From DATGQT01 sp035304085 (lineage in GTDB: Bacteria; Bacteroidota; Rhodothermia; Rhodothermales; Rubricoccaceae): DNA of 8,459 nucleotides. The notes under the pieces were generated by a model. It ran no database searches and was not told the origin of the DNA. It saw nothing but the letters and a program-made list of their open reading frames with translations. Both the position numbers and the translations under genes were made by a program. The stretch covers positions 1-8,459 of the forward strand of contig DATGQT010000162.1 of NCBI GenBank assembly GCA_035304085.1, read 5' to 3'. Each line of letters opens with the position of its first letter. The stretch's first letter is position 1. This document shows positions 1 to 6,080 of this stretch, piece after piece.

Positions 1-144
1 TTCGGGTTCGCGCCCGCCGGGGGCTTCGGCCTCCGGTCGGAGTACGACGCGCCGCCGGAGGCCTTCATGGCGCTGGCCCTCGTGCCCGGCGCGCTCGACG
101 GCGCGGCGGGGGTCGTCCGGTACCACGCGGCCTTCGCGGGCTGA
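1..144 (+). CDS. GNAT-family N-acetyltransferase, C-terminal end (partial)
   Basis: This is the last 47 codons of a gene that starts before the window, read in frame 1 and ending at TGA 142-144. The residues visible run from FGFAPAGGFGLRSEYDAP through a stretch around FMALALVPGAL to a final VVRYHAAF. That pattern (a Gly-Phe-x-Pro-Ala strand, GLRS, then a hydrophobic strand and G-x-V-x-YH-x-AF) is what I know from the end of YhbS-like acetyltransferases of the GNAT superfamily, which use acetyl-CoA. The acetyl-CoA-binding R/Q-x-x-G-x-G/A loop would lie upstream and cannot be checked. The substrate is unknown. The next gene starts 67 bases downstream on the same strand, so co-transcription is possible. 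The family call rests on the tail alone. Confidence 0.7.
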   Translation, partial: FGFAPAGGFGLRSEYDAPPEAFMALALVPGALDGAAGVVRYHAAFAG

Positions 145-211
145 GGCCCCGAGCGCGGAATCCCGGTACCGCACCGGGGCGTCTGTACCGCCGTACCCAC
201 TCCCCGACCCC

Positions 212-754
212 ATGCCGAAGCTGCCCCCGGGGCTCCTCGCCCCCCTCCCCGACGCGGCCCGCCTCTGGCTCTTCGCCGCCGACCGCGACCTCGACGCCGC
301 CGAGGCCGCCGCCCTCCTCGACCGCGTCCGCGCCTTCACGGCCGGGTGGACCTCCCACGCCCGCCCCGTCCCCGCCGCCGCGGACCTCCTGCTCAGCCGC
401 GTCCTCGCCGTCGGCGCCGCCATCGACGAGAGCGAGGTGAACGCCGGCGTCTCGGGGTGCGGGATCGACGCGATGCAGCACGCCGTCGAGGCGGCGGCCG
501 AGGCCGGCGGGTTCGCGTGGCTGCCGCCGCTGGCCGTGCTCTACCGCGACGACGAGGGCGCCCTCCAGGCCGTGCCGCGCCCGGACTTCCGCCGGCTCGT
601 CCGCGACGGCGTCGTCAACGCCGGCACGCCCGTCCTCGACCTCACCCCCACGACCGTCGGCGCGCTGCGGGCCGGGGGCGTCGAGCGGGCGGCCGGGCGG
701 AGCTGGCACGGCCGCGTGTTCGGCCTCGGCGAACCCGTCGCGGCCGGCGCCTGA
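212..754 (+). CDS. Conserved hypothetical protein of the Bacteroidota 'ABC transporter ATPase' misnomer family
   Basis: The protein has 180 residues. Landmarks are W46-T-S-H49, then D72-E73, then S81-G-C-G-I-D86, and a terminal RSWHGRVFGL around 163-172. I recognise this set (WxSHg, a strand ending in DE, SGCxID and a closing SWH) from a short soluble family conserved across Bacteroidota that is often labelled 'ABC transporter ATPase'. No Walker A, ABC signature or Walker B motif is visible, so that label is not supported. The conserved Cys83, Asp86, His49 and His166 could form a catalytic or metal site, which is inference. There is no signal peptide or membrane segment, so it is probably cytoplasmic. 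Start: the first ATG of the frame, no Shine-Dalgarno. The upstream neighbour is an acetyltransferase and the downstream one an L,D-transpeptidase after a 155-base gap. Function unknown. Confidence 0.8.
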   Translation: MPKLPPGLLAPLPDAARLWLFAADRDLDAAEAAALLDRVRAFTAGWTSHARPVPAAADLLLSRVLAVGAAIDESEVNAGVSGCGIDAMQHAVEAAAEAGGFAWLPPLAVLYRDDEGALQAVPRPDFRRLVRDGVVNAGTPVLDLTPTTVGALRAGGVERAAGRSWHGRVFGLGEPVAAGA

Positions 755-909
755 GCCGCCGATTCCGGCAGGGAGGTTGCTCTGAGCCCGCGCGGGCGGC
801 GGCACACCACGGGCCGCGCCTGCCGCGTTCGAGGGCTCGGTGAAGGAGCCGCCCCCGTCCGACATCGTATACTCCTACCGTCCGAACGAACCCACAGCAC
901 CGCCCGATC

Positions 910-1968
910 ATGTCGAAGTCGAAGATCCCGTTTACGGGCATCCCGCTCGCGGGCCGTGTGCCCGTCCGCCTCGCCCTCCTCGCCCTCGCCCTGGCCGCGG
1001 CCTCCGGCGCCGCCCGCGCGCAGGGCGCCCTGGCCGCCGACGCCCTCATCTCGCAGGACCTCGAGGAGAGCGCCCGCCGCGGCGAGGTGACCTACTTCAG
1101 CGAGGCCTGGCTCATCGACACGATGGAGCGGCGGACGGGCAGCCTCGACGAGGTGCCCCGCGTCTACTACCGCTACCACGTCGTGCCCGAGGGGATGAAC
1201 CGGCTCCAGGCCCGCCTCGACGTCTACAACCGCTACGGCGACCGCGACGTCGTCAAGCCGCTGCTGTGGCTGCTCAACCGGAACGACCTCGAGGACCTCC
1301 ACCCCGGCGACACCCTCGTCGTGCCGAGCGAGTTCGGCCTCGACTTCCGCGCCTACTCCCCGTTACCCCACTACTACCCCGGCGCGCGGAACATCGACAA
1401 GGTGGTCATCCTCGAGAAGAACATCCAGGCGTGGGCGGCCTACGAGTGGGGCGAGCTCCAGCGCTGGGGGATCATCTCGACCGGCGCCGAGAGCAACCGG
1501 ACGCCCTCGGGCCGCTTCAACATCAACTGGAAGCAGGACTACCGCGTCTCGACGCTCAGCCCCGGCGTCATCAACCCGGCCGCGTCGAACGAGCTGTGGG
1601 AGATGTACTGGGTGATGAACTTCCACGAGACGCGCGGCATCCACATGCACCAGTACGCCCTCCCGACGAGCGGCCCCGCCAGCCACGGCTGCGTCCGCCT
1701 CCTCGAGCCCGACGCGAAGTGGCTCTACAACTGGACCGACGCCTGGCAGAAGACCGGCGGCGACGAGATCTCGTCCGTCGGCGCGACGATCCACCGCCAG
1801 GGCACGATGGTCCTCGTCATCGGGCGGGACATCTCGGGGCCGCCGAGCCCGTTCGTCTTCCGTGAGGACTACCCCGCCATCCGGATGGTGCACCTCCCGC
1901 CGGACCCGTGGGCCGTCCCCGCCGGCTCCCCGCAGCAGGAGCAGTTCGACCGCCGCCGCGGCGGTTGA
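910..1968 (+). CDS. Secreted L,D-transpeptidase (YkuD domain) with LysM-like segment
   Basis: This 352-residue protein is predicted to form or exchange 3-3 (meso-DAP to meso-DAP) cross-links in peptidoglycan, or to attach proteins to it, acting in the periplasm. The N-terminus is basic, then hydrophobic (about 18-32), with a likely signal-peptidase site near ARAQ-G at 36-39. Residues about 110-141 look LysM-like, with an NRNDLEDLHPGDTLVVP stretch. The YkuD catalytic domain spans about 163-307. It shows TPSGRF (198-203), a first histidine cluster H245/H247, and the nucleophile motif S258-H259-G260-C261 followed by V-R263. Cys261 is the expected nucleophile. The family core is complete; about 45 residues extend past it, ending Arg-rich. 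The start was chosen because it gives a full signal peptide; there is no Shine-Dalgarno. The gene converges on the M50 protease gene with a palindrome in between. Confidence 0.92.
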   Translation: MSKSKIPFTGIPLAGRVPVRLALLALALAAASGAARAQGALAADALISQDLEESARRGEVTYFSEAWLIDTMERRTGSLDEVPRVYYRYHVVPEGMNRLQARLDVYNRYGDRDVVKPLLWLLNRNDLEDLHPGDTLVVPSEFGLDFRAYSPLPHYYPGARNIDKVVILEKNIQAWAAYEWGELQRWGIISTGAESNRTPSGRFNINWKQDYRVSTLSPGVINPAASNELWEMYWVMNFHETRGIHMHQYALPTSGPASHGCVRLLEPDAKWLYNWTDAWQKTGGDEISSVGATIHRQGTMVLVIGRDISGPPSPFVFREDYPAIRMVHLPPDPWAVPAGSPQQEQFDRRRGG

Positions 1969-1974
1969 TTCGAG

Positions 1975-2010
1975 GGGCGTGTGACGTTGAACGTTCAACG
2001 TCGCACGCCC
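1975..2010. repeat. Heptamer-built palindrome between convergent genes
   Basis: Bases 1983-2002 form a perfect 20-bp palindrome (half-site GACGTTGAAC). Arms 1975-1982 and 2003-2010 continue it with a single mismatch at 1982/2003, giving 18-base arms. From 1979 to 2006 it reads as four consecutive heptamers of form GTNNNAC, with GTTGAAC and its complement GTTCAAC in the middle. It fills nearly all of the 42-base gap between the L,D-transpeptidase stop and the M50 stop, ending directly against the latter. It could act as a bidirectional transcription end, but there is no T-run. A related copy lies at 3203-3237. Confidence 0.85.
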
Positions 2011-3141
2011 TCATGCTTCTCGCATCTCCGGGAACGGGCGGCGCGAGTCCCCGGCGCGGCGGCGGACCGCGCTCGCCAGCATCATCAGCTCCCCGACGTT
2101 CTCCAGCGTGAGGATGCCGACGAGGCGGCCGGCGTGCGTGACGGGGAGGATCGGGCACTCCGCCTCCTGCATCGCCTCGAGCGCCTCGTCGAGCGGCGCG
2201 CCGGCGTCGACGGGGCGGCAGGCCGGCTGCATCACGTCGTAGACGCGGGCCGTCCGGTCCCGCTCGGAGAGCGCCTGGACGAGCCGCTTCCGCGTGAGCA
2301 CGCCGGCGACCTGCCCGTCCACCCCCAGCACGGGGAACTCCTGCTCGCTCCCGGAGAGGAGGAGGTCCACGGCGTCGGCGAGCGTGGAGGCGGGGCCGAG
2401 CGTGGAGAACTGCGTCACCATCGCCTGCCGTACGGGCACGCCGCGGATCACCGTCCGCATCAGCGCCGCGTGCGCCTCCTGCTGCGCGCCGAGGTAGACG
2501 AACAGCGCGATGAAGAGGAGGAACCAGTTCCCGCCGACGATGGCGGCGAACCCGAAGAGGATCGCCATCCCCTGCCCCACCGCCGCGGCGATCTGCGTCG
2601 CCCGCGCGTAGTCGAGCCGGTAGGCGAGGAGGGCGCGGAGGACGCGGCCCCCGTCCATCGGGAACGCCGGCAGCATGTTGAAGACGACGAGGACGACGTT
2701 GATCCAGAACAGGTTGGGCCAGAAGTGCCCCGCGGGGTCGGCCAGCCCCGTCGGCATCCCGAGCGGCGCGCCGAGGGCGACGGCGCCGACCCAGATCAGC
2801 GCGGCGATGACGACGTTGACGGCCGGGCCGGCCACCGCGATGAGGAGCTCCTGCGTGGGGTGCTCCGGGATCCGCTGCAGCCGCGCCACCCCGCCGATGG
2901 GGTAGAGCGTGATGTCCTTCGTCGGGACGCCGTAGCGGCGGGCCATGAGGGCGTGGCCGAACTCGTGGAGGACGACGCAGGCGAAGACGGCGAGGATGAG
3001 GAGGATGCCCGCCACGGCCGTCTGCACGGTCGCCCCGCCGAGGAGGTAGAACGCGAACGCCCCGGCCAGCAGCAGGCCGAACGTCCAGTGGAGGTACACG
3101 TCGATGCCGGCGATGCGGCCGATGCGAAGGGAGCTGCCCAT
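2011..3141 (-). CDS. M50-family site-2 zinc metalloprotease with two CBS domains
   Basis: The protein has 376 residues and is an intramembrane metalloprotease that would cut membrane-spanning substrates such as anti-sigma factors. Zinc-site residues are complete: H59-E60-F61-G62-H63 inside a membrane segment, and N155-MLPAFP-M-D163-G-G in a later one. Hydrophobic segments lie at about 18-35, 42-58, 100-123, 145-160 and 189-217. They are followed by two CBS domains at about 235-290 (starting PVRQAM) and 300-355 (starting VYDVMQP), which usually bind adenine nucleotides and tune activity. This is the CBS-tailed class of site-2 proteases, and it has no PDZ domain, unlike RseP. Its length is normal for the class. 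No substrate is encoded nearby. The start is the ATG giving the normal family N-terminus (SLRIGRIAGIDVYLHW); no Shine-Dalgarno. The gene is bracketed by two related palindromes. Confidence 0.95.
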   Translation of the reverse strand: MGSSLRIGRIAGIDVYLHWTFGLLLAGAFAFYLLGGATVQTAVAGILLILAVFACVVLHEFGHALMARRYGVPTKDITLYPIGGVARLQRIPEHPTQELLIAVAGPAVNVVIAALIWVGAVALGAPLGMPTGLADPAGHFWPNLFWINVVLVVFNMLPAFPMDGGRVLRALLAYRLDYARATQIAAAVGQGMAILFGFAAIVGGNWFLLFIALFVYLGAQQEAHAALMRTVIRGVPVRQAMVTQFSTLGPASTLADAVDLLLSGSEQEFPVLGVDGQVAGVLTRKRLVQALSERDRTARVYDVMQPACRPVDAGAPLDEALEAMQEAECPILPVTHAGRLVGILTLENVGELMMLASAVRRRAGDSRRPFPEMREA

Positions 3142-3152
3142 GCGACGGAGGT

Positions 3153-3187
3153 GGCGGGTTCAGGCGTCCTTACCCGCGAACCCCGCC
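3153..3187. repeat. Inverted repeat upstream of the M50 protease gene
   Basis: GGCGGGTTC at 3153-3161 is mirrored by GAACCCCGCC at 3178-3187, with one extra C, around a 16-base loop. It begins 11 bases upstream of the M50 start codon, so it would sit in the 5' leader or operator region. In sequence this GC-rich, a 9-base match is only modest evidence. Confidence 0.35.
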
Positions 3188-3202
3188 GTGGCTCCCCGGG
3201 AC

Positions 3203-3237
3203 GTGACACGCTGAACGTTCAACGTTGAACGCGCGAC
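3203..3237. repeat. Heptamer-built palindromic element, second copy
   Basis: Five consecutive heptamers of form GNNNNAC run from 3203 to 3237. The central ones alternate GTTCAAC and its complement GTTGAAC. This gives a perfect 16-bp palindrome at 3216-3231 and an overlapping 10-bp one at 3212-3221. Bases 3208-3225 match 1984-2001 at 17 of 18 positions in the same orientation. The element ends one base before the stop codon of the downstream nuclease-fold gene (3239-3241), just as the first copy abuts the M50 stop. Confidence 0.85.
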
Positions 3238-3238
3238 G

Positions 3239-4228
3239 CTACCGCTCCAGCTCCACCAGCACCGGGAGGTGGTCCGAGACGTTGCGCGCCTCGCGGAGGT
3301 CAGCGTAGCGCGCGGCGAAGTCGAGCACCTCGGCGCGGCGGACGGCGAGTTCGTCGGTCTCGTAGAAGACGTGGTCGTAGGGGTTGGCGCGGTGCTCGCC
3401 GGCGGGGGTGCGCACGGCCTTCAGCGTCGTGAGGGCGTCGCCGAGGGCGTCCTCGAAGCCCCGTGCGCGGAGGGCGTCGAAGGCGCTGTGGCGCGCGGGG
3501 AGGTTGAAGTCGCCCACGATGACGAGGTCGGCGGCGTCGTAGCGGCGGTCGAGGCCGTCGAGGAGGGCGTTCTCGCGCTCGGGGTCCTTGCTGCTCGGGA
3601 CGGCGTGGAAGGAGGCGACGAGGACGGGCTCGCCGCCGGTGGTGAAGGCGCAGAGGAACGGCTCGCGGTCCACCTGCGGGGCGAGAACGTCATCGAGGCG
3701 GCAGGGGCCGTCGAGGCGGACGCGGTCGGTGCGCCAGAGGAAGGCGTAGCGCTCGCTCCCCCGCCCGCTCGTCGGCTCGGAGATCACCCAGTCCCACGTC
3801 CCCCCGCGCTGCCGGAGCGCCGTCGCCAGCCGGACCACCGCGTCCTGCCCGGGCTCGGACGTGATGACCTCCTGGATCGCCACGACGTCGGCGGCGGGGG
3901 CGAGGACGTCGGCCATCACGGCGATCTCGGCGGCGTCCTTCGAGCCACCCATGTTGGCGATGTTCCAGGAGACGAGGCGGAGGGTGCCGTCGCCGGCCGG
4001 GCCGGGTACCTGGGGGCCTTCCCCTTCCGGTTCGTCCGGGCGCGGCGCCGGCTCGCGGCCCGTCAGCAGCTCGTAGACCGGGCCGAGGTCGATCCACCCG
4101 GCCTCGTGGGCCTGAACCGCCGCCCACCCCAGCGCCACCAACGCGACGACGATGACGAGGGCCTTCCCGCGCAGCTGCGGGGGGCGCGACGACGAGGAGC
4201 GGCGAGAGGAGGAGCGGCGGCGGGGCAT
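3239..4228 (-). CDS. Membrane-anchored endonuclease/exonuclease/phosphatase (DNase I-like) family protein
   Basis: The protein has 329 residues. The N-terminus is an Arg/Ser-rich cytoplasmic head (2-20), then a single hydrophobic anchor (about 22-40), then a Pro/Glu-rich linker (about 57-80). The EEP-fold domain runs from about 82 to 328. The metal-dependent catalytic set is visible: N89 in SWNIAN, E120 in AIQEV, H208 in SFHAVP, D240 and N242 in GDFNLP, D285 in YDHVF and D319-H320 in SDHLPV. An active Mg-dependent phosphodiesterase or nuclease is therefore expected. With the anchor, the domain should face the periplasm. The true substrate (DNA, RNA, lipid or sugar phosphate) cannot be read from the motifs. 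The start is the first ATG that includes the basic head; no Shine-Dalgarno. A start inside the head would keep the anchor. It follows the CAP lipoprotein gene by 66 bases on the same strand. Confidence 0.9.
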   Translation of the reverse strand: MPRRRSSSRRSSSSRPPQLRGKALVIVVALVALGWAAVQAHEAGWIDLGPVYELLTGREPAPRPDEPEGEGPQVPGPAGDGTLRLVSWNIANMGGSKDAAEIAVMADVLAPAADVVAIQEVITSEPGQDAVVRLATALRQRGGTWDWVISEPTSGRGSERYAFLWRTDRVRLDGPCRLDDVLAPQVDREPFLCAFTTGGEPVLVASFHAVPSSKDPERENALLDGLDRRYDAADLVIVGDFNLPARHSAFDALRARGFEDALGDALTTLKAVRTPAGEHRANPYDHVFYETDELAVRRAEVLDFAARYADLREARNVSDHLPVLVELER

Positions 4229-4229
4229 G

Positions 4230-4294
4230 GAGGGGCGGGCGTGGGGCCGGAAGATACCCGGCTGAGCCTCCAGCCGCGCCCCTCCACGCCCGCC
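4230..4294. repeat. Inverted repeat between the CAP lipoprotein and nuclease-fold genes
   Basis: GGCGGGCGTGG at 4234-4244 is exactly mirrored by CCACGCCCGCC at 4284-4294, an 11-bp stem around a 39-base loop. A GGGGCG/CGCCCC pair lies next to it on each side. It fills the gap from the CAP stop codon to the nuclease-fold start codon. Neither a T-run nor a clear 7- or 8-base unit is present. It may be a weak transcript end or a degenerate member of the palindrome class seen in other gaps. Confidence 0.45.
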
Positions 4295-4783
4295 TCAGCG
4301 GGGCCGCGCGAAGACCTGCGTCCAGTACCGGTCTTCCTCGGCCGCGCCGAACTCGACGTAGGACGGGTTCATGAGGTTGGCGCAGTGCCCCGGGCTCGCC
4401 GCCCAGTCCGACACCACCTCCTCGACCGAGTCCTGGTACCGCGCGATGTTCTCCCCGACGCGGCGCCACGCGTACCCCGTCCGGCTGACGCGGTCGCCGA
4501 CGGTGCTGCCGTCGGTGCCGACGTGGGCGAAGTGGCCGTGCGCGGCCATGTCGCGCGTGTGCGCGGTCGCGGCCGATTCGAGGCGGCCGTTCCAGACCAG
4601 CGGCGGGGCCGGGCCGTAGTGCTCGCCGCCGCAGTCGCGCCCCTCGGCGCGGAGGCGGTTGACGGCGGCGAGCATCGCGCCCCACTCGGCCGAGGGCGGC
4701 TCGGCGGGCGTGTCGGGGAGGAGGCCGACGACGCCGTCGCAGCCGAGGAGGAGGGCGCAGGCGGCGAGGGGGAGGAGCTTCAT
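4295..4783 (-). CDS. CAP/SCP-like domain lipoprotein
   Basis: This 162-residue protein carries a lipoprotein signal: a basic, then hydrophobic start with lipobox L12-L-G-C15, so Cys15 should be lipidated and the protein tethered to the envelope. The single CAP (SCP/PR1-like) domain covers about 35-160. Visible landmarks are APPLVWNGRL (59-68), H75 in ATAHTRDM, the GHFAHVGTDG stretch (83-92), GENIA (110-114), the SPGHCANLMNP stretch (130-140) and a final YWTQVFA (153-159). H75, H133 and E111 correspond to the cavity residues seen in CAP proteins. C51 and C134 could form a disulfide. Bacterial CAP proteins of this YkwD-like type are secreted and mostly uncharacterised; lipid binding and proteolysis have both been suggested. 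There is no clear Shine-Dalgarno. A hairpin lies just upstream. Confidence 0.92.
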   Translation of the reverse strand: MKLLPLAACALLLGCDGVVGLLPDTPAEPPSAEWGAMLAAVNRLRAEGRDCGGEHYGPAPPLVWNGRLESAATAHTRDMAAHGHFAHVGTDGSTVGDRVSRTGYAWRRVGENIARYQDSVEEVVSDWAASPGHCANLMNPSYVEFGAAEEDRYWTQVFARPR

Positions 4784-4786
4784 CGT

Positions 4787-4809
4787 CCCACCGGGATAGG
4801 TCCGGTGGG
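4787..4809. promoter_or_regulatory. Perfect inverted repeat just upstream of the CAP lipoprotein gene
   Basis: CCCACCGG at 4787-4794 is mirrored exactly by CCGGTGGG at 4802-4809 around a 7-base spacer. It starts three bases upstream of the ATG (4781-4783). An 8-8 dyad with a 7-base spacer at this place could be a repressor site or an mRNA hairpin over the translation start. No known operator consensus is recognised. Confidence 0.4.
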
Positions 4810-4886
4810 CGGTCTCGCCGGGCGCGGCGGGCGCTTAAATCCTCCCTAGCCTCGTCAAGCGGCCGTTCCGCCGACGGGCGCGCGTC

Positions 4887-5417
4887 CTACTGCACCACGA
4901 GGCGGACGCTGAAGGCCTCCTCGCGCGGGGGGAGGCAGATGCTGTCGTTGCAGGCGGCGTAGCGCACGCGGCCGGAGACCTCCAGCGGCCCGCGCTGCGC
5001 CCGCTCGGACACCCGCAGCCCCTGCCAGACGCGCGCGCGCCCGGCGTGGTAGCGGTAGGCCTCGCCGAGCGCCTCGTCGTAGCCGTCTCGGGGCGAGTCC
5101 TCGCCGGGCGTCCCTTCGAGGCGGAGGCCGTCGGGGAGCGGGTCGAGGGTGAGCTGGAGGGGCCGCCCGCCGGGGGAGCGGAGCGCGTAGAGGCGCCAGC
5201 CCGGCGCCACCTCGGCCGTGAGCGTGAGGAAGACGTGGTCGCCGCGCCGGAAGACGCCGGTGTCGGCGGGGGCCGTGGCGCCGGCCGTGGCGGGGGGCCG
5301 CACGCGCGCCGTCCACGCCACGACCGTCTCGGGGACGGCCGGGCCGATGGAGCCCTCGAACTGCGCGCGCGCCGGGAGGGCGAGCGCGGCGGCGAGGAGG
5401 ACGAGCAGGCTTCGCAT
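4887..5417 (-). CDS. Secreted protein resembling the N-terminal domain of DsbD
   Basis: This 176-residue protein has a signal peptide (MRSLLVLLAAALALPARAQ) with cleavage expected after residue 17-19. The mature part resembles the periplasmic N-terminal domain of the disulfide reductase DsbD. It shows a strand with WRLYALRSPGGRP (74-86), a middle region with substrate-facing aromatics, and near the end the cysteine pair C156-N-D-S-I-C161-LPP inside GRVRYAACNDSICLPP. In DsbD the equivalent pair passes electrons from the membrane domain to DsbC and related proteins. Here the membrane and thioredoxin domains are absent, so the domain stands alone. The partner may be encoded elsewhere. Start at 5417: the ATG beginning the signal peptide. 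An upstream in-frame ATG at 5459 would add residues from a tandem-repeat region and spoil the signal sequence. No Shine-Dalgarno. Confidence 0.8.
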   Translation of the reverse strand: MRSLLVLLAAALALPARAQFEGSIGPAVPETVVAWTARVRPPATAGATAPADTGVFRRGDHVFLTLTAEVAPGWRLYALRSPGGRPLQLTLDPLPDGLRLEGTPGEDSPRDGYDEALGEAYRYHAGRARVWQGLRVSERAQRGPLEVSGRVRYAACNDSICLPPREEAFSVRLVVQ

Positions 5418-5489
5418 GAGCGTAAGGGGATATGAGCGCAGGAGCGTGAGCGGCCCCACGTTCCTACGTTCCTACGTTCTTGCGTTCCC
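5418..5489. repeat. Octamer-built imperfect palindrome upstream of the DsbD-N-like gene
   Basis: Nine consecutive 8-base units fill 5418-5489. On the left are GAGCGCAG-like units, on the right ACGTTCCT repeated (5458-5465 and 5466-5473) with two variants after it. Bases 5434-5449 pair with 5464-5479 as 11 Watson-Crick and 3 G-T pairs around a 14-base loop. The array abuts the start codon of the DsbD-N-like gene (ATG 5415-5417 on the minus strand). Confidence 0.75.
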
Positions 5490-5553
5490 AAGGTCGCTCA
5501 GCCCGGCGGGTGGCTCCGAAAGATACGTCGGCCCCCGGCCGGCGCGAGAGCCG

Positions 5554-6075
5554 TCAGGCGGCCGGCTCCTCGGCCTCGGGCGCGCTGTCCTCGGGTGCGC
5601 TGGCCTCGGGGGTGCTGCGCTCGGGCTCGCCGCCCTCGGGCACCACCTTCACCTTCACCTCGGCCGCGTGCTCGGGGTGCAGCTTCACCACGGCGGTGTA
5701 GACGCCGGTGTAGCGGATCTCCTCGGCGAGCGTGATCTTCCGGCGGTCCACCTCGACCCCCTTCGCCTGGAGGGCGTCGGCGACCTGCTGCGTGGTGACG
5801 GTGCCGAAGAGGCGGTTCTCCTCGCCCGTCGGCATGGGGATCGTGAGCTCGAAGCCGCCGAGGCGGCGGGCGAGCGCCTCGGCGTCCTTCCGCTGCGCCT
5901 CGATCTTGTGCTGGCGCTGGCGGGTCTCCTCCTCGAACCGGCGGCGGTTCGAGTCGTTGGCGACGACGGCGAGCCCGCGCGGGATGAGGAAGTTCCGCCC
6001 GTAGCCCGGCTTGACCTCGACGACGTCGCCGGCGAGGCCGAGGTTGTCGAGGTCCTCCTTCAGGATGACTTTCAT
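5554..6075 (-). CDS. rplI: Ribosomal protein bL9 with a C-terminal repeat tail
   Basis: bL9 binds 23S rRNA near the base of the L1 stalk and its long helix reaches out from the large subunit. The N-terminal rRNA-binding domain is clear: MKVILKEDLDNLGLAGDVVE, then VKPGYGRNFLIPRGLA at 21-36. The connecting helix runs at about 42-72, and the C-terminal domain at about 74-145 includes ENRLFGTVT. Known bL9 proteins are about 148-150 residues. This one has 173 because of a Pro/Glu/Ala/Ser tail made of pentapeptide repeats. It is the last gene of a minus-strand operon after rpsF and rpsR. The 87-base gap to rpsR is wholly occupied by a periodic palindrome, which could modulate or attenuate rplI expression. 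There is no Shine-Dalgarno. The start is fixed by the family N-terminus. Confidence 0.97.
   Translation of the reverse strand: MKVILKEDLDNLGLAGDVVEVKPGYGRNFLIPRGLAVVANDSNRRRFEEETRQRQHKIEAQRKDAEALARRLGGFELTIPMPTGEENRLFGTVTTQQVADALQAKGVEVDRRKITLAEEIRYTGVYTAVVKLHPEHAAEVKVKVVPEGGEPERSTPEASAPEDSAPEAEEPAA
5566..5640 (-). repeat. 15-bp tandem repeat coding a PExxx pentapeptide array in bL9
   Basis: Residues 146-170 of bL9 read as five pentapeptides of form PExxx, for example PEGGE, PERST, PEASA and PEDSA, followed by PAA. In DNA this is a 15-bp imperfect tandem repeat with the core CTCGGG recurring once per unit. Such in-frame units can expand or contract without frameshift. Confidence 0.8.
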
Positions 6076-6080
6076 GGGGG

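Noticed and set aside
786..797. 12-bp palindrome GCCCGCGCGGGC after the conserved hypothetical gene
   Set aside because: It consists only of G and C, has no loop and no following T-run; such matches are common by chance at this composition.
868..873. TATACT resembling a -10 promoter box before the L,D-transpeptidase gene
   Set aside because: No matching -35 element at 16-19 bases upstream, and it does not fit the Bacteroidota TAnnTTTG box. It is too weak to report as a promoter.
1981..3228. + strand open frame opposite the M50 protease gene
   Set aside because: It is the antisense shadow of a complete M50-CBS gene. Its ends fall in the two palindromes, and it has no domain features.
3269..4849. 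Long + strand open frame (526 codons) opposite the nuclease-fold and CAP genes
   Set aside because: Its translation is Gly/Val/Glu-rich with no recognisable motif. It runs antisense to two well-supported genes. At this GC content long antisense frames are expected.
5490..5553. Possible terminator after rplI (a short GGCC stem followed by a T-containing stretch on the minus strand)
   Set aside because: The stem is only about 4 bp and the T-run is broken, so it does not meet the standard for an intrinsic terminator.
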